64,000 nucleotides of DNA. It comes from Acidobacteriota bacterium (lineage in GTDB: Bacteria; Acidobacteriota; Terriglobia; Terriglobales; Acidobacteriaceae). Below, piece by piece: positions 7,178 to 17,052 of this stretch (within the stretch, counting starts at the first letter, position 1; every line of letters begins with the position of its first letter). Both the position numbers and the translations under genes were made by a program. The notes under the pieces were generated by a model that was given only the letters and a program-made list of their open reading frames with translations, made no database searches and was not told the DNA's origin. The stretch covers positions 1 to 64,000 of the forward strand of contig JAKAXU010000005.1 of NCBI GenBank assembly GCA_021816455.1. Direction: 5' to 3'.

Positions 7178-9406
7178 ATGGCTGAAGAACCCGACACTCC
7201 GACTTCCGGCGGATTGGCACGTGTCCGACACCGCCGCAAAGCGGGCGCGGCATCCAGTCCACGAGGCTCCGAACTGCTGGCCGACGCTCGACCGAGCGAC
7301 CGGGCCGCTTCCGATGGGCCGGAGTTCGTCGCCCGCGACCGCTCCTGGATCCACTTCAATCGACGCGTCCTGGAGGAAGCCAACGATCCGGCCAACCCGC
7401 TGCTCGAACGGGTCAAGTTTCTCGCCATCACAGCCAGCAATCTCGACGAGTACATCGAGATTCGACTCGCAGGACTGCTGCAGCGCAACGAAGACGGACC
7501 CTCCGAGCCGGACTACGACGGTTTGCTTCCCGCGCAATCGCTGCATATTCTGAAAGAAGAGATCCACCGTTTCGTCGCAGACCAGTATGAGTGCTGGAAT
7601 CGGGTTTTGCTCCCGGAGTTGGAGCAGCAGCGCATTCGCCTGATGCAGTGGAGTCGACTGAGTGCGACCCAGCGCAAGAACGTCCAGGCTTACTTCCAAT
7701 CGGAAGTCGATCCTCTCCTGACGCCGATCACCATCGATCCGGCGCATCCTTTTCCGCGCGTGCTCAACCGGGCGCTTTGCCTGGCAGTGCTGCTGCGTCC
7801 CAAGCGTCGCCGCGGCGGCTCATCGGTGCTCGGCGTACTCACCGTGCCGCGCGCTCTTCCGCGCTTTATCCGTCTCACGGACTGCACCACGGACTGCGCC
7901 CTGCTGCTCATGCAGGATTTAATCGCCCGCAACCTCCAGTCCATGTACCGCGGTTACGAAGTGCTGGCCAGCGCAGCTTTCCGCGTCACGCGCAACTCCA
8001 ACCTTTATTTCGAAGAGGAGGAGACGCGCTCGCTGCTGGAGTCAGTCCGCAGCGAGTTGCATAACCGCCGCAAAGGCGATGCCGTCCGGCTGGAGATCGC
8101 CTTCGACGCGCATCCGGAAATTCTGGAACGGCTGCGAGTCAACTTCGAGCTGGAGGCCGATCAGGTTTTTCACTGCGAAGGCCCGGTCAATCTGGCCCGC
8201 ACCATGTTTCTCCACGACGAGATCGACCGGCCGGATCTCAAATTTCCCTCCTTCACGCCCCGCGCGAATCCTGTCACGCCCACCGCCGGCGATCTATTCA
8301 CCAGCCTGCGCGAGCGCGACATTTTGCTGCACCATCCCTATGATGCCTACGATCCGGTGGTCGATTTCATCCGCCAGGGGGCCGCCGATCCGCGCGTCGT
8401 GGCCATCAAGCAGACGCTCTATCGCACCAGCACCGACTCCCCCATGTTTCACGCACTCACCGAGGCCGCTGCGCACAAGGAGGTCACCGTCGTGGTTGAG
8501 CTGATGGCACGCTTCGACGAAGCCTCCAACATCCACTGGGCGCGCAGCATGGAAGATGCCGGAGTTCAAGTCTTCTATGGCGTCGTCGGCCTGAAAACCC
8601 ACTGCAAACTGGCCATGCTCGTCCGGCGCGACGAGGACGGCGTCACGCGCCGATACTGCCATCTCGGCACCGGCAACTACAACCCGGTTACTGCGCACTT
8701 TTACACCGATCTGAGCCTGCTCACTGCCAACCCGGAGATAACCGAGCGCGCGCACCTGGTTTTCAACTACCTTACGGCGCACGCCGATGTTCCGGACTAC
8801 TCGCCGCTGCTGGTCGCGCCGCACTCGATGGCCGCGCGCTTCCTCGATCTCATCCGCCGTGAGGCCGAGCATGCCGCCGCCAGCCGACCCGCACGCATTC
8901 TGGCCAAGATGAATGCACTACTCGACCCGTCGATCATCCGCGCGCTCTATGACGCTTCGCGCGCCGGTGTCGAAATTGATCTGATTGTGCGCGGCGTCTG
9001 CACGCTCCGCCCCGGCGTTCCGGGCCTCAGCGAGCGCATCTGCGTCCGTTCCATCGTAGGCCGCTTCCTCGAACACAGCCGCATCTTTTTCTTTCAGAAC
9101 GGTCACCATCCCGAGGTCTTTGCCGGAAGCGCCGACTGGATGCCGCGCAACCTCTACGAACGCTGCGAAGTGGTCTTTCCGGTGCGCGATCCTGCATTGC
9201 GCGAGCGCATTACCACCGAAATTCTCGCCACCTGCCTGGCCGACAATGTCAAGGCCCGATTCATGCACTCCGACGGCAGCTACACCCCGATGCGATCGCC
9301 CGCAGAGACTCCATTCGACTGCCAGAACTTCTTCCTGCGCCTGGCGGAAGGTCGTGCAAACGCCGAGGAAATTCCGAAACTTCCGCCCATCGGCGCCAAC
9401 TACTGA
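7178..9406 (+). CDS. ppk1: Polyphosphate kinase 1
   Basis: PPK1 reversibly transfers the terminal phosphate of ATP to polyphosphate, a reserve and stress polymer. The 742 residues show the N-terminal domain (DRSWIHFNRRVLEEA, then ASNLDEYIEIR), the AIKQTLYRTS segment, the autophosphorylated histidine in KTHCK (His475) and the second conserved histidine in YCHLGTGNYN (His495). The C-terminal PLD-like domain contains SRIFFFQNG and GSADWMPRNLYERCEVVFPV. The ATG at 7178 has AAAGGA 9 nt upstream; a TTG at 7139 would add 13 residues without support. It is transcribed alone, divergent from the sigma-like gene and convergent with the winged-helix/TPR regulator. Confidence 0.97.
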   Translation: MAEEPDTPTSGGLARVRHRRKAGAASSPRGSELLADARPSDRAASDGPEFVARDRSWIHFNRRVLEEANDPANPLLERVKFLAITASNLDEYIEIRLAGLLQRNEDGPSEPDYDGLLPAQSLHILKEEIHRFVADQYECWNRVLLPELEQQRIRLMQWSRLSATQRKNVQAYFQSEVDPLLTPITIDPAHPFPRVLNRALCLAVLLRPKRRRGGSSVLGVLTVPRALPRFIRLTDCTTDCALLLMQDLIARNLQSMYRGYEVLASAAFRVTRNSNLYFEEEETRSLLESVRSELHNRRKGDAVRLEIAFDAHPEILERLRVNFELEADQVFHCEGPVNLARTMFLHDEIDRPDLKFPSFTPRANPVTPTAGDLFTSLRERDILLHHPYDAYDPVVDFIRQGAADPRVVAIKQTLYRTSTDSPMFHALTEAAAHKEVTVVVELMARFDEASNIHWARSMEDAGVQVFYGVVGLKTHCKLAMLVRRDEDGVTRRYCHLGTGNYNPVTAHFYTDLSLLTANPEITERAHLVFNYLTAHADVPDYSPLLVAPHSMAARFLDLIRREAEHAAASRPARILAKMNALLDPSIIRALYDASRAGVEIDLIVRGVCTLRPGVPGLSERICVRSIVGRFLEHSRIFFFQNGHHPEVFAGSADWMPRNLYERCEVVFPVRDPALRERITTEILATCLADNVKARFMHSDGSYTPMRSPAETPFDCQNFFLRLAEGRANAEEIPKLPPIGANY

Positions 9407-9438
9407 CTCGGTTCCGCACCATCAGAATTTGCCGACAT

Positions 9439-11790
9439 CTACTCACGCGGAGCGGTCGGCTTTGGCAGTCGAAATGGCGGACGTGCGGCCGGGTTCGCCC
9501 GACCGTTCGATACCGTCGCCTGAGCCTCCGCGCGAGCCGTTGCACTCAGCTTCCCTTCTTCTGTCCGCGCAGCGCGCAGCGCGGGCAGGTCGGCATCGGC
9601 CGATTTCCACGTCGACTGCTCCAGAAGCCTGTATTCCGTTGCAGCCTCGGCTTCCCGTCCCTCTGCGGCAAACGCGCGCGCCAGTCCCAGTTGCGCCAGT
9701 GCGTGGTCCACGCTGAAGGGATCGACATCGGGATGCGAGAGCAGCCGACGAAGCTCCATCTCAGCCTGCTGCGGCTGCTTTTCCGCCATATATGCTTGCG
9801 CCCGAAGTAGAGAGATATCCAGGCTGCGCATCTCGTAACCGCTGGACGGACGCAGCGCATCGATGACAGCTTCCGGTTTGCTTTCGGCCAGCGCAATCGT
9901 CGCTTCAATCTCCGGCGCCCATACATGCCGCCATAGCGTTCCCGACGGGTGCGCCGACAGCGCCTGCTGTACTGCACTGGCTGCTTTCTCCAACTCACCG
10001 GTCTCCGCCCAGGTCATTGCCAGCGGCGCGCTGTCCACCATCTCCGGCAAATCCTTCGTCGTTGCTGACGCCGTCGCAGTCAGCCCCAGCCTGGCTTCGA
10101 TCGAAGCAATCTCCGCCAAATGCCGGTCCGCTTCGCCCACCATTCCCATGCCATGCCACAGCGCCGACGACGAAGCGGCATCGGCCTCGGCATCACGCAC
10201 TTCACCGGCAGCAAACTCGCGCTCGGAGTCCATCATCCGCATCTCAGCCGCCGCCGTCCTGCCTTCAGCCCACTTGCGTTCAGCCTGCATCCCCGCGTCG
10301 TCTCCGAGCAGCCCTTCAATGACGAAGTGAACCAGATGCAACCGGTCCTCCTGCAATCCATGCGCTGCCGCTCTGCGGATCGTTGCCTCGGCTTCCTCTA
10401 CGCGCCCGGCTTCCAGTTGCCCTTCGGCCAGCAGCGCATAAGCGCCTGCGTCCGCGCCGTTCAGCCGAATTGCCTTCTGCGCCGCGACGATCGCCTCTTC
10501 CGGTTCACCCAGCTGAAGACTGATCCGTGCCAGAGCCTCCTGCGGCCGAGCATCCAGCCGATAGGCCGTGCCCCACGCCTTCGCGTCGTCCGCGGCGGCT
10601 TGCAAATCCCCACTCACCCGCTCTTCGTACTCGGTCTTCACTGCGAAGGCTTCATTCTTCGGCAGGCTGTCGCGGGCCTCGTAAGCGCGGCGCAGGCTGG
10701 CTGCAGCCAGTTCGGGCTGTCGTGCTGCTTCATACATCTCACTCAACGCTACCTGCGCAGGAAGAAATCCCTCGTCGCCAGCCTTCTGCATGGCGACGAT
10801 CGCCGCGGCGATCGAACCCTTGGACACCAGCATTTCCGCCTGGGCGTAGCTTCCCAGCGCGGCCAACAGTGCATCGCGAGTTCCGCCCAGAGGTTTGTCC
10901 GTCTGCTTCACCGATGCACTGCTCTCTCCGAGCTGCCTTCGAAGATCGGCGGTCACCGGCGTCAGCACAGCAAGCAGTCCGGCCGCGTTCTCGGCGATTC
11001 CTTCGCTGCGCGCCAGCCGCTCGTCTGTCGCGCAGTCACGCGCCTCCAGCGAGATCACTTCGTGGCGTCCCACGTGCCTCAGTTGGCCCGTCACATAGAG
11101 GTCCGCTTCTCGTTCGCTGCACGCATGCTGCGGCCCATCCAGGACCGCCAGAAACGGCGACTGTTCCAGTTCCAGCCGGATCGCCGTATCGAGCGCTGTC
11201 CCCAACTGCCCGCTTTCATCGCGCACCGGACGCAGGACTACCTTCACTCCGGTCGGGCGCGGGCGACGCGCCCACTGCCATCCGGCCCAGATTCCGGCCA
11301 GAGAGAGCGCCGCAATCACCGCGCCCGCCAGAAGTCTCCGAAGCCGCCCATCGGGGCGTTGCGAGTGCTGCTCCTCAACCGGATCGCTCTCCTCCTCGTC
11401 GCTCAGATACGGCTCGTATCCAGGCGCAACCGGCTCGACGACCTCTGCACTGTCCGCCCATATCTCCGGCTCGAAGATCACCTCAGCTTCCAGCGCATAG
11501 CCGCCACTCTCATCCTGGACCAGTTCGCCACCCGACGCCGCTTCGAGCAGCGTTCGCAGCCGCTCCAGATACCGACCCAGTGCAACCTCTCCACCCTGCT
11601 CCAACGGCAGAATGCCCGCCCGCAACTCCGCCTCCGAGATCGCCCGGTGCGGATTCCGCACCAGATACTCCAGCAGATCGAACTCCTGCGGCTCCAGCGC
11701 AACCTCGGCTCCCTCGTGCAGACAGAGCCGACGGCGCGGATCGACCTCGATCTTCCCCACGCGATATCTCCCCTGTCGCCGTGCCGCCAT
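9439..11790 (-). CDS. Membrane-anchored winged-helix transcriptional regulator with TPR sensor region
   Basis: This is a CadC-like one-component regulator of 783 residues. It has an OmpR/PhoB-type winged helix at the N-terminus (about 8-100, including ALEPQEFDLLEYLVRNPHRA and a GGYAL wing), an acidic linker, one transmembrane helix (about 153-173) and a long alpha-helical periplasmic region with several TPR-like repeats (about 290-760). A related layout is common in Acidobacteriota. The signal sensed is unknown. The start at 11790 has GAGGAG 7 nt upstream; an in-frame upstream start at 11889 lacks one. It converges with ppk1 and diverges from the PFOR gene. Confidence 0.85.
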   Translation of the reverse strand: MAARRQGRYRVGKIEVDPRRRLCLHEGAEVALEPQEFDLLEYLVRNPHRAISEAELRAGILPLEQGGEVALGRYLERLRTLLEAASGGELVQDESGGYALEAEVIFEPEIWADSAEVVEPVAPGYEPYLSDEEESDPVEEQHSQRPDGRLRRLLAGAVIAALSLAGIWAGWQWARRPRPTGVKVVLRPVRDESGQLGTALDTAIRLELEQSPFLAVLDGPQHACSEREADLYVTGQLRHVGRHEVISLEARDCATDERLARSEGIAENAAGLLAVLTPVTADLRRQLGESSASVKQTDKPLGGTRDALLAALGSYAQAEMLVSKGSIAAAIVAMQKAGDEGFLPAQVALSEMYEAARQPELAAASLRRAYEARDSLPKNEAFAVKTEYEERVSGDLQAAADDAKAWGTAYRLDARPQEALARISLQLGEPEEAIVAAQKAIRLNGADAGAYALLAEGQLEAGRVEEAEATIRRAAAHGLQEDRLHLVHFVIEGLLGDDAGMQAERKWAEGRTAAAEMRMMDSEREFAAGEVRDAEADAASSSALWHGMGMVGEADRHLAEIASIEARLGLTATASATTKDLPEMVDSAPLAMTWAETGELEKAASAVQQALSAHPSGTLWRHVWAPEIEATIALAESKPEAVIDALRPSSGYEMRSLDISLLRAQAYMAEKQPQQAEMELRRLLSHPDVDPFSVDHALAQLGLARAFAAEGREAEAATEYRLLEQSTWKSADADLPALRAARTEEGKLSATARAEAQATVSNGRANPAARPPFRLPKPTAPRE

Positions 11791-12199
11791 TCGCGCGCTC
11801 CTCATGCGCCGGATGGGCTTCACCCTGTCCGGCGTTCGTAGTTCAGCATACTGGACGCGTCCGCATGGCTCCTGCGCCACAGCTTTCACTCGGGATTTCC
11901 GCCGCGGTTCCCGCCTCAGCTCCCATTGCTATTCCCGCCTCTGAAAAGGCGGCTTTTCCCTCATCCCAGCAGGTAACACGCCGGATTGCTCTCTGATTTC
12001 AGCGGGAAGTACAATCAGGGCAACTGCGAGAGGTCCTGAAGGTCAGTGTTCGACCTGTCGCTCCTGGCGATTTATTCGCCCCGGATCTTTGCTCTGTCCG
12101 GCCTGTCGTCGGCCTTCCCATCTCGAGCGCTCCGGCTGCCTCCGAGACTCCGACCCCAGACCATGCAGACACATTCAGTTCAGCTCACGTGAGGGAATG
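11791..12199. other. Divergent intergenic region with the PFOR leader
   Basis: This 409-bp gap separates the winged-helix/TPR regulator from the PFOR gene. It holds a candidate PFOR promoter at 11986-12015 and then a GC-rich leader of about 180 nt with short local hairpins. No gene is supported here. The PFOR frame stays open back to 12089, but that stretch reads as leader rather than protein. Confidence 0.6.
11986..12015 (+). promoter_or_regulatory. Candidate promoter for the PFOR gene
   Basis: TTGCTC and TACAAT are separated by 18 bp. This would give a 5' leader of roughly 180 nt before the start at 12200. It is a consensus match without other support. Confidence 0.35.
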
Positions 12200-15100
12200 A
12201 TGAAAAACAAGGCACGCTACCCCGGAATCCGCATCACCGCCAACGGCAATCAGCTTATCGCCTACCACACCGAGGCGCGCATTGCCGATGCCGGTGTCTT
12301 TTATCCGATCACACCTTCCACCGAGGGCGGCGAGCTGTTCCAGCAATCCTTTGCCGAGGGCAACCTCACAGTCTTTGGCCAAAACACCATCGCCATCGAA
12401 ACCGAAGGCGAACACGCCGCCCAGGGCGGAGCCATCGCGCACTCCGTCTGCGGCAAGCGCGTCGTCAACTTCACCTCCGGCCAGGGCATCGTCTACGGCG
12501 TCGAGCAGTACTACCACGCTCCCGGCAAGTGCTCGACCATGGTCCTTGAGGTCGGCGCGCGCGCTCTCACCAAGCATGCCTTGAACGTCCACTGCGGCCA
12601 CGATGACATCTACGGCGCGCTCGACACCGGCTGGATCATGCTCTTCGGCAAGGATGCGCAGCAGACCGCCGATCAGGCGCTGATCCTGCGCCGCGTCACC
12701 GAGCTGAGCCTCACGCCCGGCATGAATATCCAGGACGGCTTCCTGACCTCGCACTTGGAGCGCACGTTTTACAAACACGAGTCCGAGCTGATCCGCGAAT
12801 ATCTCGGCGCTCCGGACGACATCATCGAGACGCCCACCGAGGCCCAGCGCGCACTCTTCGGGCCGACGCGCCGCCGCGTTCCCTCCATGATCGACCTGAC
12901 CAATCCGCTGCTGCTCGGCCCGGTGCAGAATCAGGAACACTACATGCAGGGCGTCGTCGCCCGGCGCAACAACTTCATCGAGCCGATTCTGGAGATGCTG
13001 GAGGCCGCCTATAAGGACTTCGGCGAACTGACCGGCCGACGCTACGGCCTCATCTCCGAATACCGGACCGAAGACGCCGAGACGGTCTTCATCTCTCTCG
13101 GCTCAGCGGCGGAAAACATCGAGGCAGCCGTCGATTATCTGCGCGAAACCCGCGGCGCAAAGGTTGGCTCGATCCACATCAACGTCATTCGTCCCTTCCC
13201 GGAAGCGGCCATCGTCAAGGCGCTGAAGGGGCGGAAAAACGTCATTATTCTGGAGCGCACCGACGAGGGCATGGCCGGCGACAATCCGCTCGGCCGCGAC
13301 ATCCGCACCGCGCTCAGCAAGGCGCACGTCGTCGAAGCCGAGATGCCACGCATCGTGAACGGCACCTATGGACTGGGTTCGCGCGACTTCCGCCCCGAAC
13401 ACATTATCGGTGCCTACGAATACGCTCTGGGCGCAATCGCTCGCAAGGACGGCAAAACCATCGCCGACGATGCAAACTTCATCGTCTTAGGCATCGACCA
13501 CCCGTATAGTGTGATTGCGAAGGAGACGCCGTCGCTGCTGCCAGAGGGCGCGGTTGCCGTCCGCTTCCACTCGATCGGCGGCTGGGGGGCGATCACGACG
13601 GGCAAGAATCTGGGTGCCATCATCGGCGACCTCAACGATCTTCTCTACGAGCGCGATCGCGTGGTCGATGAGTTCGGAAGCCCGAAGGAGATCATCCACG
13701 TCAGCGCCAACCCCAAGTACGGCTCGGAGAAAAAGGGCGCGCCCACCAGCTACTTCATGGTCGCGGCCAAGGATCGCATCCGCGTCAACTGCGACCTGCG
13801 CCACGTCAACGTCGTGCTCTGCTGCGACCCCAAGGCTTTCACCCACTGCAATCCGCTGGACGGCATGGCCGAGGGCGGTTCGCTGGTATGGGAGTCGGAA
13901 GAGACCGGCGAACAGGCATGGGAACGGCTGCCCATCTGGGCGCGTCAGCAGATCATCGACAAGAAGATTCGCGTCTTCACGTTGCCCGGCTTCAAGATCG
14001 CCCGCGAGGCAACGGATCGCGGAGATCTCCAGCTACGCATGCAGGGCAACGCATTCCTCGGCGCATTCTTCGCCGTTTCGCCGCTGCTGGACGAGTTCCG
14101 AATCACTCAGGACAAGTACCGCGAGGTCGTGCACAAGCAGTACGTCAAGAAATTTGGCAAGCTGGGCGATGCAGTCGTCCAGTCGAACATGGAAGTCATG
14201 ACCAAGGGCTTCGAGCTGGTCACCGAGATCAAGATCGGCGAGATGGCGGCTCCGGATCGTTCCAGCCTGCGCGGCGCGGCGCTTTTACCGGTGCTGGCCG
14301 GCGCAGAAGACAGCGGCTCCTGCTCGACGGGTGGCTGCCGCTCGCACGCCCTGCCTGCCGGACAGCCAGAGCGCGCGCCCATCAACACGCTGGCCACCTT
14401 CGACAACGAATTTCGCTCGCACTACGGCTACGACCAGCCCGCCACACCGCTCGCGGCGCTGGGCATGATCGCCGCCGCCACCGGTGACACGGCGTCGAAG
14501 TACGTCGCTCGCCGCGAGACGCCGTTGTATATTCCCGAGAACTGCACGCAGTGCATGGAGTGCATCGCGGCCTGCCCGGATACGGCTCTGCCCAACACCT
14601 CGCAGGAGCTGTCAACGATTCTGCGCACCGCCATCAGCCGCTACGTCACCAGCTTCGACGACCGCGCGAAGATGCTCTCCGTGATTCCACAACTTGATGC
14701 CCGGGCGCGCGCGGCGATGAGCGACGCGGTGGCCCGAAAACTCTCCACGCCGTTGTCGGAGATTCTCACCCGCGTGACCGGCGAGGTAGCCGAGGAAGTG
14801 GGCGGATTCAGCGACAAAGCGCGCGCGGAGTTTGCTGCGATCATCGCTAAGGTTCCTCTGGCCTACACCAAGGTGAACGCGATCTTCTCATCGCCGGAAC
14901 GCAAGGCGCCCGGCTCCGGCGGCGTCTTCTCGATCTTTGTCTCCGACCTATGCAAAGGCTGCGCGGCATGCGTGACCGCCTGCGGCGACCATCAGGCGCT
15001 GAAGATGGTTGCTGAAACAGAGGAGGTGAACGCCGAGCACGAGACCGGAACAGCCTTCCTGAACCTGCTGCCGGATACTCCGCAGAAGTTCCTGGGCCTG

Positions 15101-16888
15101 TTCAACGCCGAGCATCCGGCGGACTCGAAGACGGCCACGCTGCGCAACCTGCTGATGGTGCGCAGCAACTACGACGCGCTGGTGGCAGGCGACGGAGCCT
15201 GTGCCGGATGCGGCGAAAAATCCGTGCTTCGCGCCATCGCCGCAGTAACAGAGGCGTATATGCGTCCGGTCTTCCATCGCAAGAGCGACCGGCTGATCGC
15301 CAAGGCAAGCGAGTTGGAAAAGAACGGACCGGCGCGGCTGGCCGCGCTGGCTGAGCGCAATCCAGCCGAGTACGCGCTGCTGAAGCAGACGGTCGCGCAT
15401 CTGGTGCTTGCCCTGGGAGGCGAAAACGAGAAGGACACCCGGGCGCGCATTGCCGCGCACGAAGCCGCGCATGGCCCGATCACCGATCTGCAGATCGTCG
15501 AAGCGCTGGCCTCAGTGCTGCTCAACGACGCCTTCAATCACAAGAACCTGCAAGCCATCGATGGTCGCTTGGCCAACGGCATGAGCGTGATGGCGATGGC
15601 CGCGCACACCGGCTGCAACACGGTCTACGGCTCTACTGCGCCGAACAACCCGCATCCGTATCCGTGGATGAATTCCCTGTTCCAGGACGGCGTGACCGTG
15701 GGCTGGCTGATGGGCGAGAGCTTCATTGTCGACCACGCGCGCCGTTCCGTGCTGCCCGAACGCATTACGGACATCATCCTTACCCGCGACGAGGAGGTCA
15801 TCACCCCGCGTGAGTACTACGAGTTGACCCACTTCACCGACGCCACCATGACTGACCAGGAGATCGTCGAACTGCCCAAGGTGTGGGTGGTCGGCGGCGA
15901 CGGCGGCATCGGCGACATCGGCTACCAGAACACCTCGAAGGTGATCCTGCAGAATCGTCCGAACGTCAAGATTCTGATGTTGGATACCCAGGTTTACTCC
16001 AACACCGGCGGGCAAAACTCGGACTCGACGCCAATGCTCGGCGGCAACGACATGAATGTCTTTGGCGCTGCGACGCAGGGCAAGAATACAGAGAAGAAGA
16101 CGGTTGCCGAAACCTTCCTCGCCGGGCACGGTTCACCCTTTGTAGCCCAGGTTTCGATGGCCAACGCGCCGAAGCTCTACCGCGCCATTCTGGACGGGCT
16201 GGAGTATCGCGGCACGATGTTCCTGCAGGCTTTCACGACCTGCCAGCCGGAGCACGGCGTGGCCGACGACATGGCGCTCACTCAGGCGCAGCGCGTGCGC
16301 GATTCGCGTGGCGTGCCTGAGTTCATCTTCAACCCGCGTATGGGAGAAACTTACCAGGAAGCGCTCGACGTGAAGGGCAATCCGGCTCCCGATATGGACT
16401 GGTACTCGACCAAAGACAAGGTGAGTGGCGCGGTCCGCCGCTACACAGTCGCGCACTGGTGCTCGACCGAAGCTCGCTTCCGCAATCACCTGAAGAAAGT
16501 GAAGAAGGATGCGCTCGGAAAGCTCATTCCTCTGGACAACATGCTGGTGCGCGTCACGCAACAGGATGCGGTGTGGCGCCGGTATCTCGACCCCAACCAC
16601 CGTTCGTTCATTCCGGACTTCGGTGTCTACATCGAGCTGCAGGGCGAAGCGGGAGCCGAGCCAGAGTACCGCGCGATCAGCCGTCAGCTTGTGCTCTTCT
16701 GCGTGGAACGACGCAAGGCGTGGCGCATGCTTCAGTCCAAAGCGGGCATTGTGAACAAGGAGTACCAGGCACAGAAGGCGCTGCTGGCCGAGGTGGACGC
16801 GGGCAAGATTCCGATGGCGGAATTCCTGGCGCACGCCGACGAGATGCTGGAGGAACGGCTGGGCAATCTGGCTCCGGCACGCGCCTGA
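12200..16888 (+). CDS. nifJ: Pyruvate:ferredoxin (flavodoxin) oxidoreductase, expanded form
   Basis: This oxidatively decarboxylates pyruvate to acetyl-CoA with thiamine diphosphate and iron-sulfur clusters, reducing ferredoxin or flavodoxin. Domain I shows YPITPSTEGG. The middle carries the gamma-domain motif RFHSIGGWGAITTGKNLG. The ferredoxin-like domain has CTQCMECIAACP (Cys782, 785, 788, 792) and CKGCAACVTACG (Cys918, 921, 924, 928). The TPP domain has DGACAGCGE (about 998-1006), GCNTVYGSTAPNNPHPYPW and GGDGGIGDIGYQN (about 1232-1244), then DTQVYSNTGGQNSDSTPMLG. At 1562 residues it is about 390 longer than the usual 1170-1200. Extra length lies between the two clusters, inside the TPP domain and at the C-terminus. 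The start is ATG 12200, or 12197 in tandem; GAGGGA lies immediately upstream. Confidence 0.93.
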   Translation: MKNKARYPGIRITANGNQLIAYHTEARIADAGVFYPITPSTEGGELFQQSFAEGNLTVFGQNTIAIETEGEHAAQGGAIAHSVCGKRVVNFTSGQGIVYGVEQYYHAPGKCSTMVLEVGARALTKHALNVHCGHDDIYGALDTGWIMLFGKDAQQTADQALILRRVTELSLTPGMNIQDGFLTSHLERTFYKHESELIREYLGAPDDIIETPTEAQRALFGPTRRRVPSMIDLTNPLLLGPVQNQEHYMQGVVARRNNFIEPILEMLEAAYKDFGELTGRRYGLISEYRTEDAETVFISLGSAAENIEAAVDYLRETRGAKVGSIHINVIRPFPEAAIVKALKGRKNVIILERTDEGMAGDNPLGRDIRTALSKAHVVEAEMPRIVNGTYGLGSRDFRPEHIIGAYEYALGAIARKDGKTIADDANFIVLGIDHPYSVIAKETPSLLPEGAVAVRFHSIGGWGAITTGKNLGAIIGDLNDLLYERDRVVDEFGSPKEIIHVSANPKYGSEKKGAPTSYFMVAAKDRIRVNCDLRHVNVVLCCDPKAFTHCNPLDGMAEGGSLVWESEETGEQAWERLPIWARQQIIDKKIRVFTLPGFKIAREATDRGDLQLRMQGNAFLGAFFAVSPLLDEFRITQDKYREVVHKQYVKKFGKLGDAVVQSNMEVMTKGFELVTEIKIGEMAAPDRSSLRGAALLPVLAGAEDSGSCSTGGCRSHALPAGQPERAPINTLATFDNEFRSHYGYDQPATPLAALGMIAAATGDTASKYVARRETPLYIPENCTQCMECIAACPDTALPNTSQELSTILRTAISRYVTSFDDRAKMLSVIPQLDARARAAMSDAVARKLSTPLSEILTRVTGEVAEEVGGFSDKARAEFAAIIAKVPLAYTKVNAIFSSPERKAPGSGGVFSIFVSDLCKGCAACVTACGDHQALKMVAETEEVNAEHETGTAFLNLLPDTPQKFLGLFNAEHPADSKTATLRNLLMVRSNYDALVAGDGACAGCGEKSVLRAIAAVTEAYMRPVFHRKSDRLIAKASELEKNGPARLAALAERNPAEYALLKQTVAHLVLALGGENEKDTRARIAAHEAAHGPITDLQIVEALASVLLNDAFNHKNLQAIDGRLANGMSVMAMAAHTGCNTVYGSTAPNNPHPYPWMNSLFQDGVTVGWLMGESFIVDHARRSVLPERITDIILTRDEEVITPREYYELTHFTDATMTDQEIVELPKVWVVGGDGGIGDIGYQNTSKVILQNRPNVKILMLDTQVYSNTGGQNSDSTPMLGGNDMNVFGAATQGKNTEKKTVAETFLAGHGSPFVAQVSMANAPKLYRAILDGLEYRGTMFLQAFTTCQPEHGVADDMALTQAQRVRDSRGVPEFIFNPRMGETYQEALDVKGNPAPDMDWYSTKDKVSGAVRRYTVAHWCSTEARFRNHLKKVKKDALGKLIPLDNMLVRVTQQDAVWRRYLDPNHRSFIPDFGVYIELQGEAGAEPEYRAISRQLVLFCVERRKAWRMLQSKAGIVNKEYQAQKALLAEVDAGKIPMAEFLAHADEMLEERLGNLAPARA

Positions 16889-16903
16889 CCATGCAAGGAT
16901 CGA

Positions 16904-16940
16904 GGCCGCTGACGCATCTGCGTCGGCGGCCTTTTTCTTT
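16904..16940 (+). terminator. Intrinsic terminator after the PFOR gene
   Basis: A 13-bp GC-rich stem (arms starting GGCCGCTGACGCA, one G-U pair) with a two-nucleotide loop is followed by CTTTTTCTTT. It begins 15 bp after the PFOR stop. Confidence 0.9.
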
Positions 16941-17052
16941 GTACCGACGATACGCCGCGCTCGATCTGCGCTACCGATAGCGCGCCGTCATATTTGGCAG
17001 AAAAGATCGGGCGCGCCACACACTACCACAAGTCTCGTGGCAAAATACTTTC

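Noticed and set aside
10120-11841. 573-residue plus-strand frame opposite the winged-helix/TPR gene
   Set aside because: Antisense shadow rich in Arg/Gln/Leu with no ribosome-binding site or domain.
12089-12199. N-terminal extension of the PFOR with a CPAC pair
   Set aside because: Reads as GC-rich leader; conserved PFOR sequence begins just after 12200.
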